In this document: positions 23,787 to 35,500 of the stretch, piece after piece
How the letters are laid out: each line of letters opens with the position of its first letter
Numbering within the stretch: position 1 is the first letter of the stretch
Source of the DNA: Acanthosoma haemorrhoidale
Taxonomy: Eukaryota > Arthropoda > Insecta > Hemiptera > Acanthosomatidae
Length of the DNA stretch: 64,000 nucleotides
Direction: 5' to 3'
NCBI GenBank assembly: GCA_930367205.1
Contig: OV884015.1
Span: 38,121,288 to 38,185,287 of the forward strand
Program-made: the position numbers and the translations under genes
The notes under the pieces: generated by a model
Seen by the model: the letters and a program-made list of their open reading frames with translations, nothing else
Databases searched by the model: none
What the model was told of the DNA's origin: nothing

Positions 23787-24668
23787 GTCACCTCCATTTT
23801 AGTAACCATTGATCAGTGAGAGATTGGGGAGACTCAATATCTCTGTAAACGCGGGTAAGACTGACTGCGTAATTTTCTCTTTCCAAAAGGGAAAAAGCCC
23901 GCTCTCTACTAGTTACATAGTAGGAACGGAGAAAAATTCACCAGCCAACGACCTAGTATATCTGGGAATTAAAATGGACAGACATCTCCATTTTAGTAAC
24001 CATTTTGTGAAGAAGTTGAAGCTAACACGCACGAAGTCTTACCGGCTTGCGCACTTATTAACTTCCCCCAATCTATCACTGCGTCTCAAGCTATTGATAT
24101 ACAAGATCATACTAAGGCCTGTTCTGCTGTATGGTGCACCGCTATTTCGTTATCTGACGTATATGACAGCTAAGAAACTCCAACAATTCCAAAACGGTAT
24201 ACTAATGAAAGTGGTCAGAGGTACTTCATTCGAGCAGCGGAGCAACAGTGAGCTTCACGAGATCTTTGATCTGCCTACGGTGGATGAGTTCATCCAACGC
24301 AGACATATCAAATTTTTCGACTCATTACAATATTTAACAAACCCGGTGTTTAACACGATAACCCCCGCTCCGTTCCCCCATCGATGGCAGGACGCTGTCG
24401 CGGCTGGAACGCTTTAGTCTTGGGTTCTAGGTTTAGGTTTTAGTGTTAGTGTTTTCCACGGGCGCAAGCTGAAGGTGAGCCTCATCACCTAGTGAGTGTA
24501 TGTGTATTGGACTTATTAACAACAATCTGAAAGTATTATATTTTATGCACTCCTTAATATGCATCTGCGAATGCAGCACGAGGAGACAGCTGTAATTCCA
24601 AATTTATTTATTTATTTTTGTCATTGTATATATATTATCAATAAAGAGGTTTTGAAAGAAAAAAAAAA
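23787..24668 (+). mobile_element. 5'-truncated jockey-like LINE with poly(A) tail
   Basis: Encodes the end of a non-LTR reverse transcriptase (frame about 23809-24417, 202 codons) with LVYLGIKMDRHLHFS, LLYGAPLF and IQRRHIKFFDSLQ. The same protein region is found on the minus strand at 37472-37970 and 55855-56244. The catalytic YADD part is lost by 5' truncation. After the stop come a 3' UTR, AATAAA and a poly(A) run. ATTAGTG lies on both sides (23781 and 24669) as a likely target duplication. Confidence 0.7.
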
Positions 24669-24675
24669 TTAGTGC

Positions 24676-24894
24676 CCACGGTCGCAAGCTGAAGGTGAGC
24701 CTCATCACCTAGTGAGTGTATGTGTATTGGACTTATTAACAACAATCTGAAAGTATTATATTTTATGCACTCCTTAATATGCATCTGCGAATGTAGCACA
24801 AGGAGACAGCTCTAATTCTAAATTTATTTATTTATTTTTGTCATTGTATATATATTATCAATAAAGAGGTTTTGAAAGAAAAAAAAAAAAAAAT
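24676..24894 (+). mobile_element. Second LINE tail at the same site
   Basis: A near-identical copy of the 3' UTR at about 24463-24661, again ending AATAAAGAGGTTTTGAAAG and a longer poly(A). It holds no coding sequence. Both tails abut an ATTAG target sequence. Confidence 0.7.
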
Positions 24895-24899
24895 TAGCA

Positions 24900-25584
24900 T
24901 AACTAATCGGACCTTCACTTGGAAAACTACTCTCTCCTCTCGCTCTGTACTGGCGCCTATAGCTCTACTCAAAACCATGGAGTTCTCATTCAACTACATC
25001 TGCATATCTCTTTCCTAACCTCGCTATGTTGTAGTCCGGCGTTTGTCAGACCTCACACCATCCTAGTGGGAATCTCTGCCTTCGTCTCGCTAAAACTAGC
25101 ACCTTCTTGGGAGAGACCTCTCCCTCGCGGACGACGGTTGCCGTGGCCCTGCAAATTTTACCAGCACTGTCTCTCATTGCAATCCAGTCTGCCTTTCTCC
25201 GGTTCACAATCGCCTTTGGGATCCGGACGGTTTTCGCCTACCCTTAGATACCGAGTGTGAATTCGTGGTCATTCCAAGACCACATAAACTACCTATAAAC
25301 CTACCCTGTACCTCTTCTCCTGAACACAGTGCTTTGTCGGGGCACACACACCTTCTAAAGATCTTATGGAGTCAGATCAAAGCGAATTAAAGCTGCCCAC
25401 CAACTAGGTCGGCAGTCAGGGTGAAAGACCATAGGTCCACCCGCTCTATCTATTTCTGGCGCTCGCCGGACGGCGCCTAAGAGGTTGTAGTGATCCTAGC
25501 CCGCGGCGGGCGTCTCATCACCACTTTGGGGATAATCAGGTATAAACTGAGCCCCCAACTGGGGGAGTCCGACAAAGACACAAA
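24900..25584 (+). mobile_element. LTR fragment inserted in the nest
   Basis: Matches the minus strand of 16756-17345 over most of its length and ends GTCCGACA, like the solo LTR at 57-718. It is GC-rich, so it contains a 113-codon chance frame (24919-25260) that I do not regard as a gene. Confidence 0.55.
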
Positions 25585-25639
25585 AATCATGTACTAAATG
25601 TAACCGACAAGTACGAACAAAACTAGATTATTTCCAATT

Positions 25640-26300
25640 ATCACACAGGAAAGACCTCACACAGAGGAACAATTGAGACTTATGACAACTTAAGAAAACA
25701 ATATTATTTCCCCTCTATGAAAGCAATTATTACAGATTATATTAACATGATATATAGAAAAACTAAATATGAAACGAAACCAATTAAACCTAAATTTATG
25801 GTAACACCTAAACCAGAAAAACCTTTTGAAGATTTAATGATTAATACTTTACATTACGCAAGACAATACATAATCACTAATATCGATACTTTTCCAAAAA
25901 GACTATTCACAAGAACCGTAAAAAGTATAACAAGCACTAACATATGTGACGTTATAAAACAATACTCAGAACATTACCCGACACCAAATTCTATACGACT
26001 GGACAACAGAAGAGAGTATGAAAATAAATTAGTTACTAACTTCCTTGAAACGAATGGAATATAACCAATGTATGTAACACCTAATAACTCGAATTCTTTA
26101 GGAATTTTGAATAATGCACACAGCACATTAATCGAATATTTAAGGACATTAAATAATCAAAAATTTACTAATAAGATGCTAACTAACAAACTTTCTTTAG
26201 CAACTATTTCATACAACACCTTAAATGAAAAACTAGGTATGACTCCTGCCGAGATAACGTTTGGAATAACTAAACAAAAAACCAACAAATATCAATAAAA
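25640..26300 (+). pseudogene. Integrase remnant of the LTR element
   Basis: Fragments on the + strand (about 25717-26064 and 26068-26298) resemble a retroelement integrase core: SIRLDNRREYEN near the second catalytic Asp, then HSTLIEYLRTL near the Glu helix, and MTPAEITFG after it. A stop separates the two parts. The usual catalytic residues are partly altered. The fragment is described here only as a broken copy. Confidence 0.55.
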
Positions 26301-26342
26301 GAACAATATGTTAAAAAATATCATGATGGTAAACGCCTAATA

Positions 26343-26450
26343 CACAGGTGGTCTAAATAGTTTCCGACCTCAACATGAAGATGATAGTAAAATAAATAAA
26401 AGCTAGTGAAATAAAAGCTTTGTTATGTCGGAAACTTTTCAGACCACCCG
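26343..26450. mobile_element. Mariner-derived MITE
   Basis: 108 bases flanked by TA (26341-26342 and 26451-26452). Both ends match the inverted ends of the mariner at 30403-31470 (GGTGGTCT ... GTTTCCGAC). The middle keeps about 50 bases of mariner 5' sequence. It is an internal deletion product with no coding capacity, inserted in the LTR element. Confidence 0.8.
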
Positions 26451-26739
26451 TAAATGACTTAGTAAAGACAAAAATAAAAGGAAACACTGATCGAACAGAA
26501 AAACTAAACCAAAATCGGGAAGACATTCCGACAATTTCTGATGAACATTTAACGATTTTACTACCCATTGAAAGCATAATAATTCTTATAAACCAGTAAT
26601 AAAATATAGAGATAAAAATGAAATGAAGAAATCGCATGCTAACAATATTAAACGACCTCGCAAGAAACCTCTGACACACCGGAAATATATTTCACATAAC
26701 AATAAAGAACTTACTGACATCCCTATGGATCGAACCACA

Positions 26740-27230
26740 TAACACCCAATCACCCCAATTCACTAGGACTACTTAATAAAGCCCAATCCACTTTGATAGA
26801 AATTTTACGAACCATTAGGGAAGAAAATAAAGACAAATCTCTAGAAACAAATTTAAAACTAGCATTAATCACATTTAATAATTCTATAAATCAAAATTTA
26901 ATAATAATAATGAGATTACTTTTGGTATAATAAAAGATCCTAACAAAGAAGAGGCACTAATAACAGAAAAGCTTGTTAGTAATTATCACGAAAAGTAGTA
27001 CTCAATAATAATGCAAAATACCATTAGGAAAAGCATTACTAACGGAAAAGAGCAAAGGACTGACAAACTGAATAAAAATCGAGAAGCCAAAACTTATCCT
27101 TTACCTGGGCCTGTACTAAATGACAATAATGTAATAACCACTATAGTATCAAACAATTTAATTCTGTACAATATACAAGAAACCTTTGTTGGAACATGTA
27201 ACTATATAAAATCCATTTTGTATTAACATT
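26740..27230 (+). pseudogene. Second, diverged integrase C-terminal remnant
   Basis: Repeats the pattern of 26100-26560: LNKAQSTLIEILRTI, then LALITFNNS, then DKLNKNRE. It differs clearly from the first copy and is interrupted by stops. The element therefore holds two unequal copies of this region, perhaps from recombination between related elements. Confidence 0.4.
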
Positions 27231-27563
27231 AAGAATATTAGCAATGATTGTATCTCTAACGCATTGCATAAAAACTTAGATGAATGTATCACAACAACTA
27301 TTGTAACTCCTACTCCTTTCATTCAGTATTACAATTTTATAGATGTATATTTAACTTTTAATTTATCATATGTATTCATTGTAAGCTATAGTACCTTACC
27401 TATACACTTACCCTTCTCCTCTATTATTAAGTTAGATATTAAGGAAATAATTTATAACCCAAATTGAGAAAATTGTATTTAGAAACTAATGTATTGTCTA
27501 TAAAACATGTTAATACTTAATATGACCATCCTGCCCAGGAGTTCAGGAATTAAAAACGGGAGA

Positions 27564-28080
27564 AGTTATATAATGCTAAGAATATTGTAATACTAATATT
27601 ATAATCTAATATTAATGCTAATAGTAGAAGCAGTGTATACCTGCCTCGTGACTTCATGGAAGTCACTGATATTTTTAAGTAAGCGACCGCATCCTTCCTA
27701 GGCCTAGCTCCCTATTCTCAAAACTACCCTACCCTTCCCTTATGCATATGTGTCTCAGCTTTAGCCCCAGTTGTTCACAAGACACGCGTCCCTAAACACC
27801 CGACCCAGTATGTAGTAACATAACTCTTAATATTTGTTACTTGTTATTTGTTAATACTTGTTAGCGGAGTTAACTCCGCTTTCTCTTCGCGGTGGATTTG
27901 GGGGGTCTCTGGGCTGTCTGTAAATATTGTATGAATGAGCGAGTGAATGATGAACTATAAATATGGTATGAATGAGAGCATTTATCTTAATTACTTATTG
28001 CCTTATAAAAGGCAGATTGTAATTATAGCACAATAAAGGAATTTAACTACTGTAATATTTGTATATACCAGTGTTTTGCT
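27564..28080 (+). repeat. 3' LTR of the degenerate element
   Basis: Starts AGTTATATAATGC after the polypurine tract. It carries CTTATAAAAG (TATA-like) at about 28002 and AATAAA at about 28032 inside the R-region module. This is the most complete LTR of the family in the window. Confidence 0.65.
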
Positions 28081-28956
28081 TGTACTTCATAATAAAGCAT
28101 TTCTTTCTTTTCTTTTAAAATACCCTCCCCTACAAAGATTATTTAACTAAGTACAATCTGGTGGAGGAATAAGTGGCAGATCCAGGCAGAGATAGGTGGT
28201 GTACGTTGATGCTGCTCATCAGACGTGTAAACCAGGTTGTTAACCAGATGAGGACTCTGTGACAGCAATGGCTGAGCTATACAATAGTGGAGTGAGTGAA
28301 ATCTAGGTTCATAGAAAAATTGTTAATTTTATATTTCAGCTTCCATAACATAAAAATGGGTAAAATGTGATGTATTTCGTTTTAGAAGATTAATAAACAT
28401 TGAAATAACATCACACTCGAAAACAATGGCCTATAACCAGTGGAACCTGATTTTTAAAGCATTCCACGTATATATGTCATCAACTACATTTTTCTTCAGG
28501 CGTCAGATGCAAACTAATGCAATATTTGTCGAACAAAAATAGCAAATTCAGAACCGGGAAAATATAAAACACGAGCTACTTAATACTAATCTATAAGATA
28601 GGTGTTACATTTAAGTTGACTTGAATGTTTTAATGATGACACAACAAGCGACGGAGTCGGAATCATGTTTGTTAGAATGACAAACGCATCAAAAGCTTCA
28701 ATACCACTTAATTTTAAGTGGCTTATCTCATAGTTGGTTTGGATGGCATCATTACTCTCAGTCATTTTTGACTTAATACGATTTACAATTCATAATTCTG
28801 TTAAAATTTGAAAGGCACGTATTGGAGGTGATCGCACGGTGAACATGCCATCAATAATAAACGAGGATCATTTGCGGGTAGGACGAGTTCCGAGAAAATG
28901 AATTTATCATTGAGTCCCCGGCAGTCCTGGGTCCTTGGGGTGGTGGGTGTAGTCTG
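28081..28956. other. Intergenic stretch
   Basis: AT-rich with a GC-richer patch at 28140-28290. No gene was recognised. Confidence 0.5.
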
Positions 28957-29080
28957 TGCATTATTTGTCATTGGAGGCATTTATAATTAGCGACTGGCCA
29001 AGAGGCGCTCATATGGTTAATTGCCTTTGGCTGTCCAACATGTCGCTGCGGTTCCAAACCACTCACAGGTACACCGTAGG
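28957..29080 (+). repeat. tRNA-related SINE-like repeat, copy 2
   Basis: Identical or nearly so to the 3' part of the copies at 7035 and 48297, including the A-box-like and B-box-like blocks. The 5' part differs completely, so this copy is shorter. Confidence 0.5.
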
Positions 29081-29089
29081 ATTAACGTT

Positions 29090-30400
29090 CCAGAATTTTC
29101 TTTTGACAGTGTGGGATGATTAAGCTCCTGGCTTATGGAATTAGTATATCGTTTTTCAAATATCTTCATTGAACTGTCTGCATGGAACCAATAAATAGTA
29201 TTTTAAACAGTGCTTAGGTCTTCAGTTTGTACCGTTGTGATAATTTTTTTGGAGTAAAAGCCGCAATAGCCAGAGACACTTAACTTGACACTTTAATATT
29301 TTCCAAGGAGCTCACTAAGAACCTCCACCTTATGATTGTCCTTGCTAGCCAGCAATGGGGTGGGAGTATAGAGCACTAACATGCGGATTAGGATGGTCAG
29401 GGAGACGCGAAAGAAACCCCTGTTCGCCGGAGGTGACGTGATCTTGAATGATTCAGCTGAGCCTGAAGCGAGCGCTTGTTGATATAGAAGGTACCTTGAC
29501 TATCTCGAGGAGGACTATGAAGTGCGGGGAATGGTTGTGAAGAATATTGGAGGGCTTTGGACAAATACACATTGTTGTGTTGAATTTTATACTTGCTGAC
29601 TTCATTTCGCTGGCTTACATTTCTTTAAATGTGAATCGCTACCAACACCCAGGTATTTCTCCAATCCGTGGTCCATATATTTTATAATAATAGTTAATGT
29701 ACGTTTTGAAATGACTATTGATTAGTTCATTGGAAAAAACTACAAGTAAAAACCAAACAAACTACAAGTGGATCCACGATCACTGGCTGTTTCATTACCT
29801 CAAAGATATTTTAAAAACATTTTACTGATTAAACTTTTGTTCCATTAATAATGAAAATAATTATTATGTTATATATATCGAAGCAAACTTATAAAGTGAA
29901 AGAACAATACTACAGAATGGTCATACATAGGAGACCATTTATGTATTTTTTTTATTGCCAATAAAAATTCGCGAATATTGCAGGAAAAGCTTCAACGGTA
30001 GCAATCCTACTAAATCCTTTAAAAATATCCGGGTACTCCCAAAAGTGATATAGACCGAAGTTTTTTTTAGTAACAGTTACAAGACTTCAGATCTTGAATT
30101 TGGAACAGACATTTCCAACAGCAGTTATTTTTCAAATATACGGTCAATTAAAGCATTAAAAAACGAAAAATAAACAAAATTTTATATAATAAGTTTCTTT
30201 CAAAATAAAAGTTAAAGCCGATCCAAGTATAACCAATGTAAGTAATACATAACCAATTAATTGGTCTGTAGAATACAATTTCACTAGTTACATTAGTTTT
30301 GAAGCAATTTATAATCCATTAGCAAGTATATTTGGCTATTTAACTAGAACATTCATTAATAAAAGTCCATAAGCTCCAAATCAATTAAAATTGCTTTAGA
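29090..30400. other. Intergenic stretch
   Basis: A moderately GC-rich segment at 29310-29560 of unknown nature, then AT-rich sequence. No gene was recognised. Confidence 0.45.
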
Positions 30401-30402
30401 TA

Positions 30403-31470
30403 CGAGGGTGGTCTGAAACGTTTCCGACCTCAACATGAAGATAGCAGCAGTCGTAAATAAAAGATAGTGAATTTCGTTGTTCATCTGTTGACAGTTACTC
30501 ACCAAAGTTTCAGCCACTTTGGGCACGCAGTTGTTGTGTAACAGTCGTTTGAGTGAGTTGATGTGAGTGTTTTTAGAAAAATAGACAAAATCGAGTATCG
30601 AGCTGTCATTAAATATTTGTGTTTGAAAGGCAATACGCATACGCAAATCAAAGATGAGTTGGATTCTGTGTATGGGGACTCTGCACCATCATTTACCGCA
30701 TTGAAATTTTGGGCAGCTGAATTTAAGCGTGGTCGTAAGAGCTTGGGAGACAATGAACGTTTGGGACGTCCAAAAACTGCAACTACCGACGAAAACATCG
30801 CCAAAGTTCACCAAATGGTGCTAGACGACCGCCGAATTAAAGTGAGAGAGATAGCAGAGGTTATGAACATGTCAAAAGAACGTGTTTGTCACATATTAAA
30901 TCAACATTTAGAGATGAGAAAGCTGTCCGCGCGTTAGGTGCGACGTTTGCTCACGTTAGACCAAAAACGTGTTCGAATGAACATTTCCAACGCTCTGTTG
31001 GCGCAGTTTAGACGCAATTAATCCGAGTTTTGGTGCCAATTAATTACTGTGGATGAAACTTGGATACACTATTATAAGCCCGAAACAAAAATACAGCCCA
31101 AACAGTGGACTGCAAAGGGGGAACCGGCTCCAAAAAAAGCAAAAACTGTTTTTTTGGCTGCGAAAGTGATGGCCACTGCTTGGCCATCAGCCTTACTCAT
31201 CAGATCTAGCCCCAAGTGACTTCTTTTTGTTCCCTCATCTAAAAATTGCGCTCGGAGGACAGAGATTTTCGTCAAATGAAGAGCAACCTTCGTGAACGAT
31301 TATTTTGCAGATAAAAACGCCAAGTACTATTTGGACGGGTTACAGAGATGGGAGCATCGCTGGGAGAAGTGTGTAGAGTTACAAGAAGACTATGTTGTAA
31401 ATAAAAAAAAAAAATCTGAAAAAAGTCTTGTATGAAACTGTTAGGTCGGAAACTTTTCAGACCACCCTCG
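30403..31470 (+). mobile_element. Mariner element, internally deleted
   Basis: Flanked by TA on both sides (30401-30402, 31471-31472). The inverted ends agree over 28 bases with one mismatch. The length of 1068 bases is below the roughly 1.3 kb usual for mariner. It contains a damaged transposase reading frame on the + strand. Confidence 0.9.
30563..31300 (+). pseudogene. Mariner transposase remnant
   Basis: The N-terminal part (to about 30937) is open and shows the paired-like helix-turn-helix region with FKRGRKSL, RLGRPKT and a HILN motif. A TAG ends it. In the same direction TVDETWIHYY (about 31046) supplies the first catalytic Asp. The segment that should hold the second Asp (HQDNAP-like) is missing: the sequence jumps from KVMATA to a shifted PSDFF-like block. 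The normal ATG is also not in frame. It cannot encode an active transposase. Confidence 0.8.
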
Positions 31471-31479
31471 TACATATGA

Positions 31480-32339
31480 AATGTAATAAATAAATGGAGA
31501 ACATATAAAGTGTATTATGATATTCTTAATTAGGGCACTAATTAAGCATTGCTTAAAGGATAAAAAAAAATTTGTTGGTACAGTCCTCTGGTAAACATAG
31601 ATTTCTTTAATTTATACAGACACACTTCATTTCTGCCTCTAGGACACTTTAACTTATCACTTATCCAATTTATCACTGCAATATTACCTTAATGTTTGCC
31701 TGATATGTGATATGCCTATTATAAACATCAAAGAGCTTCGATTATTTTGAACAATCTGAACTAACAATTTAATTTTAAATATGGGGCTATAACTCTATAC
31801 ATCTTTGACATCTGAGATCTTTTGAAGACGTAGTGTTTGGGATGTGTATATATTAATAAGGAATAAAAGATCATGTTTTATTATTATCAATAAAACTCAT
31901 TTTTTCATTTCTTATCACATGACCTGCTCTGTAAAAATTCTGGATTTTAAGAGAAATGGAATTTCTGTAGTCTTGGGGTCGTTTTTCTCCCAATTTCCTT
32001 AGGTTAATTTTTAATCTGTTGAAGACTTGGAAAATTTTATCTTAAGTTAAAGGTTTTAAGGAATAACACAATTTTAAGGAATAAACCTAGCTAGGGTTTA
32101 TCATTAAGGTGAAAAAAAATAGCTTTTCTGAAAATAAAAACAATATTTCTTGTCACTGGCTCATTACTGAAGCACTTTATTATTTTTTAAGGAATATCTC
32201 AATGCCGAGGGTATAAGACAACTGTACAACCAATTGCTCTTTATTGATTGTAATATATTCAAAGCCACGTTTGACTCAATCACGAGTATGGATGAAGAAT
32301 GAGGCTCATACATAGTTAATTGATCTTTTCTGTTGATAG
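31480..32339. other. AT-rich upstream region of receptor 2
   Basis: The missing first exon of receptor 2 should lie here or further upstream, but none was recognised. Confidence 0.5.
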
Positions 32340-32508
32340 TAGGTTGATCAGGCACACCAGAACGACTGGACTAAGCATGCCCTGGGTAAAGTACGACTCA
32401 CAGTGCTCCTTCATCAAATTCACTGTGTTGGACTGCCTTCTGTTCGTTATTGGATTCTACCAACTCATATTTTCCGCCTGCAGCATCATACTGGTCGAAA
32501 CGTTTCAG
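32340..32508 (+). CDS. Receptor 2 exon A (TM1)
   Basis: The acceptor is GTTGATAG. One base completes a split codon, then 56 codons end ETFQ. The donor is GCAAGC, not GT. The alignment to DNFQ|GT and GTFQ|GT in the paralogues fixes this boundary. Confidence 0.78.
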
Positions 32509-35500
32509 GCAAGCTGCACTGGTGTATATGTATGATAAACATAAACAAGCACAAAACTCCATTTAGCCATTAGCTCCATATATATGTTTGATAAACAAAA
32601 TGAAAAGAACGATTTTGTAGTGCATAATTGAAATAGCTCTATCATTAAAATGGTTTGAAATCTTAAATTATCACATCAAATTTCGTGCTAATGATTTATT
32701 CAAATACCACATTTTCACAATAATAATGTTTTTCCTTTTTAATTAGAAAACATATTAATATAATAATGTGTTAAAAAAGTTTCACATAAATATTTTAAAT
32801 ATTCAAAATAAAATAGTACAATGCAGCCGTCAACTGAGGGTTTCCTGGGCCCAGTTCCCTAAAATTCCTGAATAGAAAATAAGCTCCAAAGAACAATCTA
32901 ACGCTTCTTTCAAAACTTTCTAGAAACCTCAGAAATCGAAGATTTGTTCATTTTTTTACATTATAACAAAAAATCAACCATAAGAGCTTAATTTTTTGTG
33001 TTACGATAGAAGGGAAAACTTTAATAAATATGTAACGATTCCAGTTTTTTTTCCTTTTAGGGTCAGGATGTGTGTCTTATGTAGAGCATAGCATGTGATA
33101 CACAGCATCCAAGCACGGTATACGCCAATACGATGTAATTAATTCTCAATGTAATCATAAAAAAATCTGCAACTTCGTCCCTTCTTTGATCTGTTGCAAC
33201 TAAAATGTTGCATTATTTCCATGTGTCTCCTATATGGACTCCCTTATTTCTCTCTCGACCAACCTCTAACTAACCTTGTTTTAAGTTCTTGGGATTCTCC
33301 CATGTCCAGCTTAGCTGCCACATCATTACCTCATCATTTGTGCCTCATTATGCATGCACTTTCAATCTCACAAATTATCATGTATAATTGATATTGTTTA
33401 TTTTAAATTCTAAATAATGGTTAGTGATAGTCATTTTTCGATCATTTACTTTATTTAATTTCCTGAAGTTTTGAAAACTATCCCTCTGCAGTAATAGAAA
33501 ATTGGATGGAATTTTCCAAAGAAATAGATTTTAAAATTTTAACCCCATTCATATAATGTACTCACTCACATGATATACACAAATATAGTATACTCCCTCA
33601 ATGCATACTTCCTTCAATATAATCATTTGACTTTAATGATAAGTGATAAGGTTTGAAGCGGCAGGAATGGAATAAGTTATTATTGAAAATCAATTGTCAG
33701 ATGTTATTTGACGGAATATTTGGCTTAAGATTTATTATTTGCTAGTTTTTATTTATTTAAGGGAACCATTTGTATTTTAACATTAAAACTTAACTTATAT
33801 TAATGCTTTAGCAATCCTCTCCAGCACGCTTTTCCGCCCAAGGCATTTTTCCTTACCTGCTTGTCCAACCATTGCCACACTCAGTGTATTGAGAGTCTCA
33901 GTCCTGTTTTTAACTTCAGTAATTCCTGTGGCAGTTAACTCAGATCAATATCAGAAAGTAATAAGTAATATATTTCACTTGCAGGATATGTGCACTCTAG
34001 GGATAGTCACTTCTGTGTTGGCGACTGGAGTGTCCATAACAATCTTCTACCTCTTCTATCAAGAACGACTCAAAAGGCTGACTGACAACTGGGACTTGCT
34101 GAACGAAAACATCTTCAAGAGCGGCCTAGGTCAGAGGAATACCTTCCGCAAGATGTTCCTGAGCGTGGCCAAAAGCAACGAGTCCTTCGGGGCAAGGATC
34201 ATCTTCCTGGTTTTCTGGACACCCATCATCTACTGTACCCCTGTCCCGGTTATTGACGTCATCAAGGGCAACTATAGGGCGACCCTCCCTCTGCCGATAC
34301 TCTACCCCTACGACGACAGGAAACCGGGGGTTTACGAGATCACCTTCCTCCTGCACATGTTCGGCTTGGTAGTGTCCGTTATCAAGAAGTTCGGCAACGA
34401 CTGCTTCTTCCTCGCTCTGTTCAAGATCCACATCGTCTACCTCAGGTATCTGTCTGCTTCCATCAAGAGTCTTGGCGAGCAGTTCAGCGAAAACAGCGAC
34501 CGAATTATCAAGCATAAACTGATCTCTTGGATTAAAATACACCAAGAAGTAGTAAGGTGAGAGATTATAAAGCTAGCTCAGTTAAATAGATTCTTACAAA
34601 GGTCTTTGTGAACGAAATCATTGTTGACTTTAAAATTATATATTCAATCCATATTAACTCATTTGTTTTATAAATTCATTGGTTGCATTTGCTAATTATT
34701 TATTCAATTATGTACCCAAACCGCTTGTTTCTTTTTCTATTTTATATATTGCTATGAGAATGCCCGAAGAAAAAAATGTGGTTCTTTGTCTTTTAAGAAC
34801 TTTTAAGAAATTTGGAAAAAAATTATTGTGAAGGCTGCAACCGGAGAAATAAGCGAGATACGTCGAAATAAAGCCAAGCTTTGGTTCAAAATTTTAAAGC
34901 ACAAATGCTGGAAATACCAGTTTACAAGATGCACTTCATCGATGCACTCAAGTTGTCTATGATAATTACTCGAGGACACAGGATTACACAATGCACTCGA
35001 GATTCACGGGTAAAGGGCTTTAATGGAATAGCATTTAAGTCAGTATTTCACATTCATTTTTTTAATAAACTGGTTTTATAATGCACAAGGGCTTTTGTAA
35101 CAACACATTAAAATCAACTATTTATCTATTTATAAACAAACTATGTATTGACATCAGAATCATTTTCATTGAATTGCAAAATGAGCATTTTCACTCACAC
35201 TTTTTGAGAACCTCATCACTTGTTAGAAAATTTCTGCATATTCAATTTCATGCGTAGTCATAGAAGAATTTGGGGAAAATGCTTCATAACGTTTTAACGA
35301 TTTTTTTAATTTACCTAAGTGTATCATCACAATTATCACTTTATTTTGACATGAAAGTGGTGATTTCTGTTTTGTTTTTTAGTTCTTAAGTAGGAAAGAA
35401 TGCTTTTAATTATTTTTTTGAGTGTTTGCATAAAAAAATATCCATATATGAATAAAAAAATAGTTCATATGAACAGCAGGCATCAAAGTTGCTGTTTCAA

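Larger units (their letters stand above)
22964..28080 (+). mobile_element. Degenerate Ty3/gypsy (errantivirus-like) element with nested insertions
   Basis: Two LTRs start AGTTATATAATGC at 22964 and 27564, and a polypurine tract (27552-27563) sits directly before the second. Between them are remnants of the pol region after RNase H and of integrase. Gag, protease, reverse transcriptase and RNase H are absent. The interior is interrupted by LINE tails (about 23787-24894), an LTR piece (about 24900-25584) and a mariner-derived MITE (26343-26450). Multiple stops and the missing regions show it cannot be autonomous. Assignment to the errantivirus-like group rests on the AGTTA start and integrase style, and is an inference. 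Confidence 0.6.

Noticed and set aside
24919..25260. A 113-codon plus-strand frame
   Set aside because: It lies within a GC-rich LTR fragment that is repeated on the other strand at 16756-17345, where the frame is not conserved.
33889..33984. An extended N-terminus for exon B of receptor 2
   Set aside because: The sequence is intron read in frame. A CACTTGCAG acceptor at 33984 and the matching exon starts in the paralogues place the boundary at 33985.
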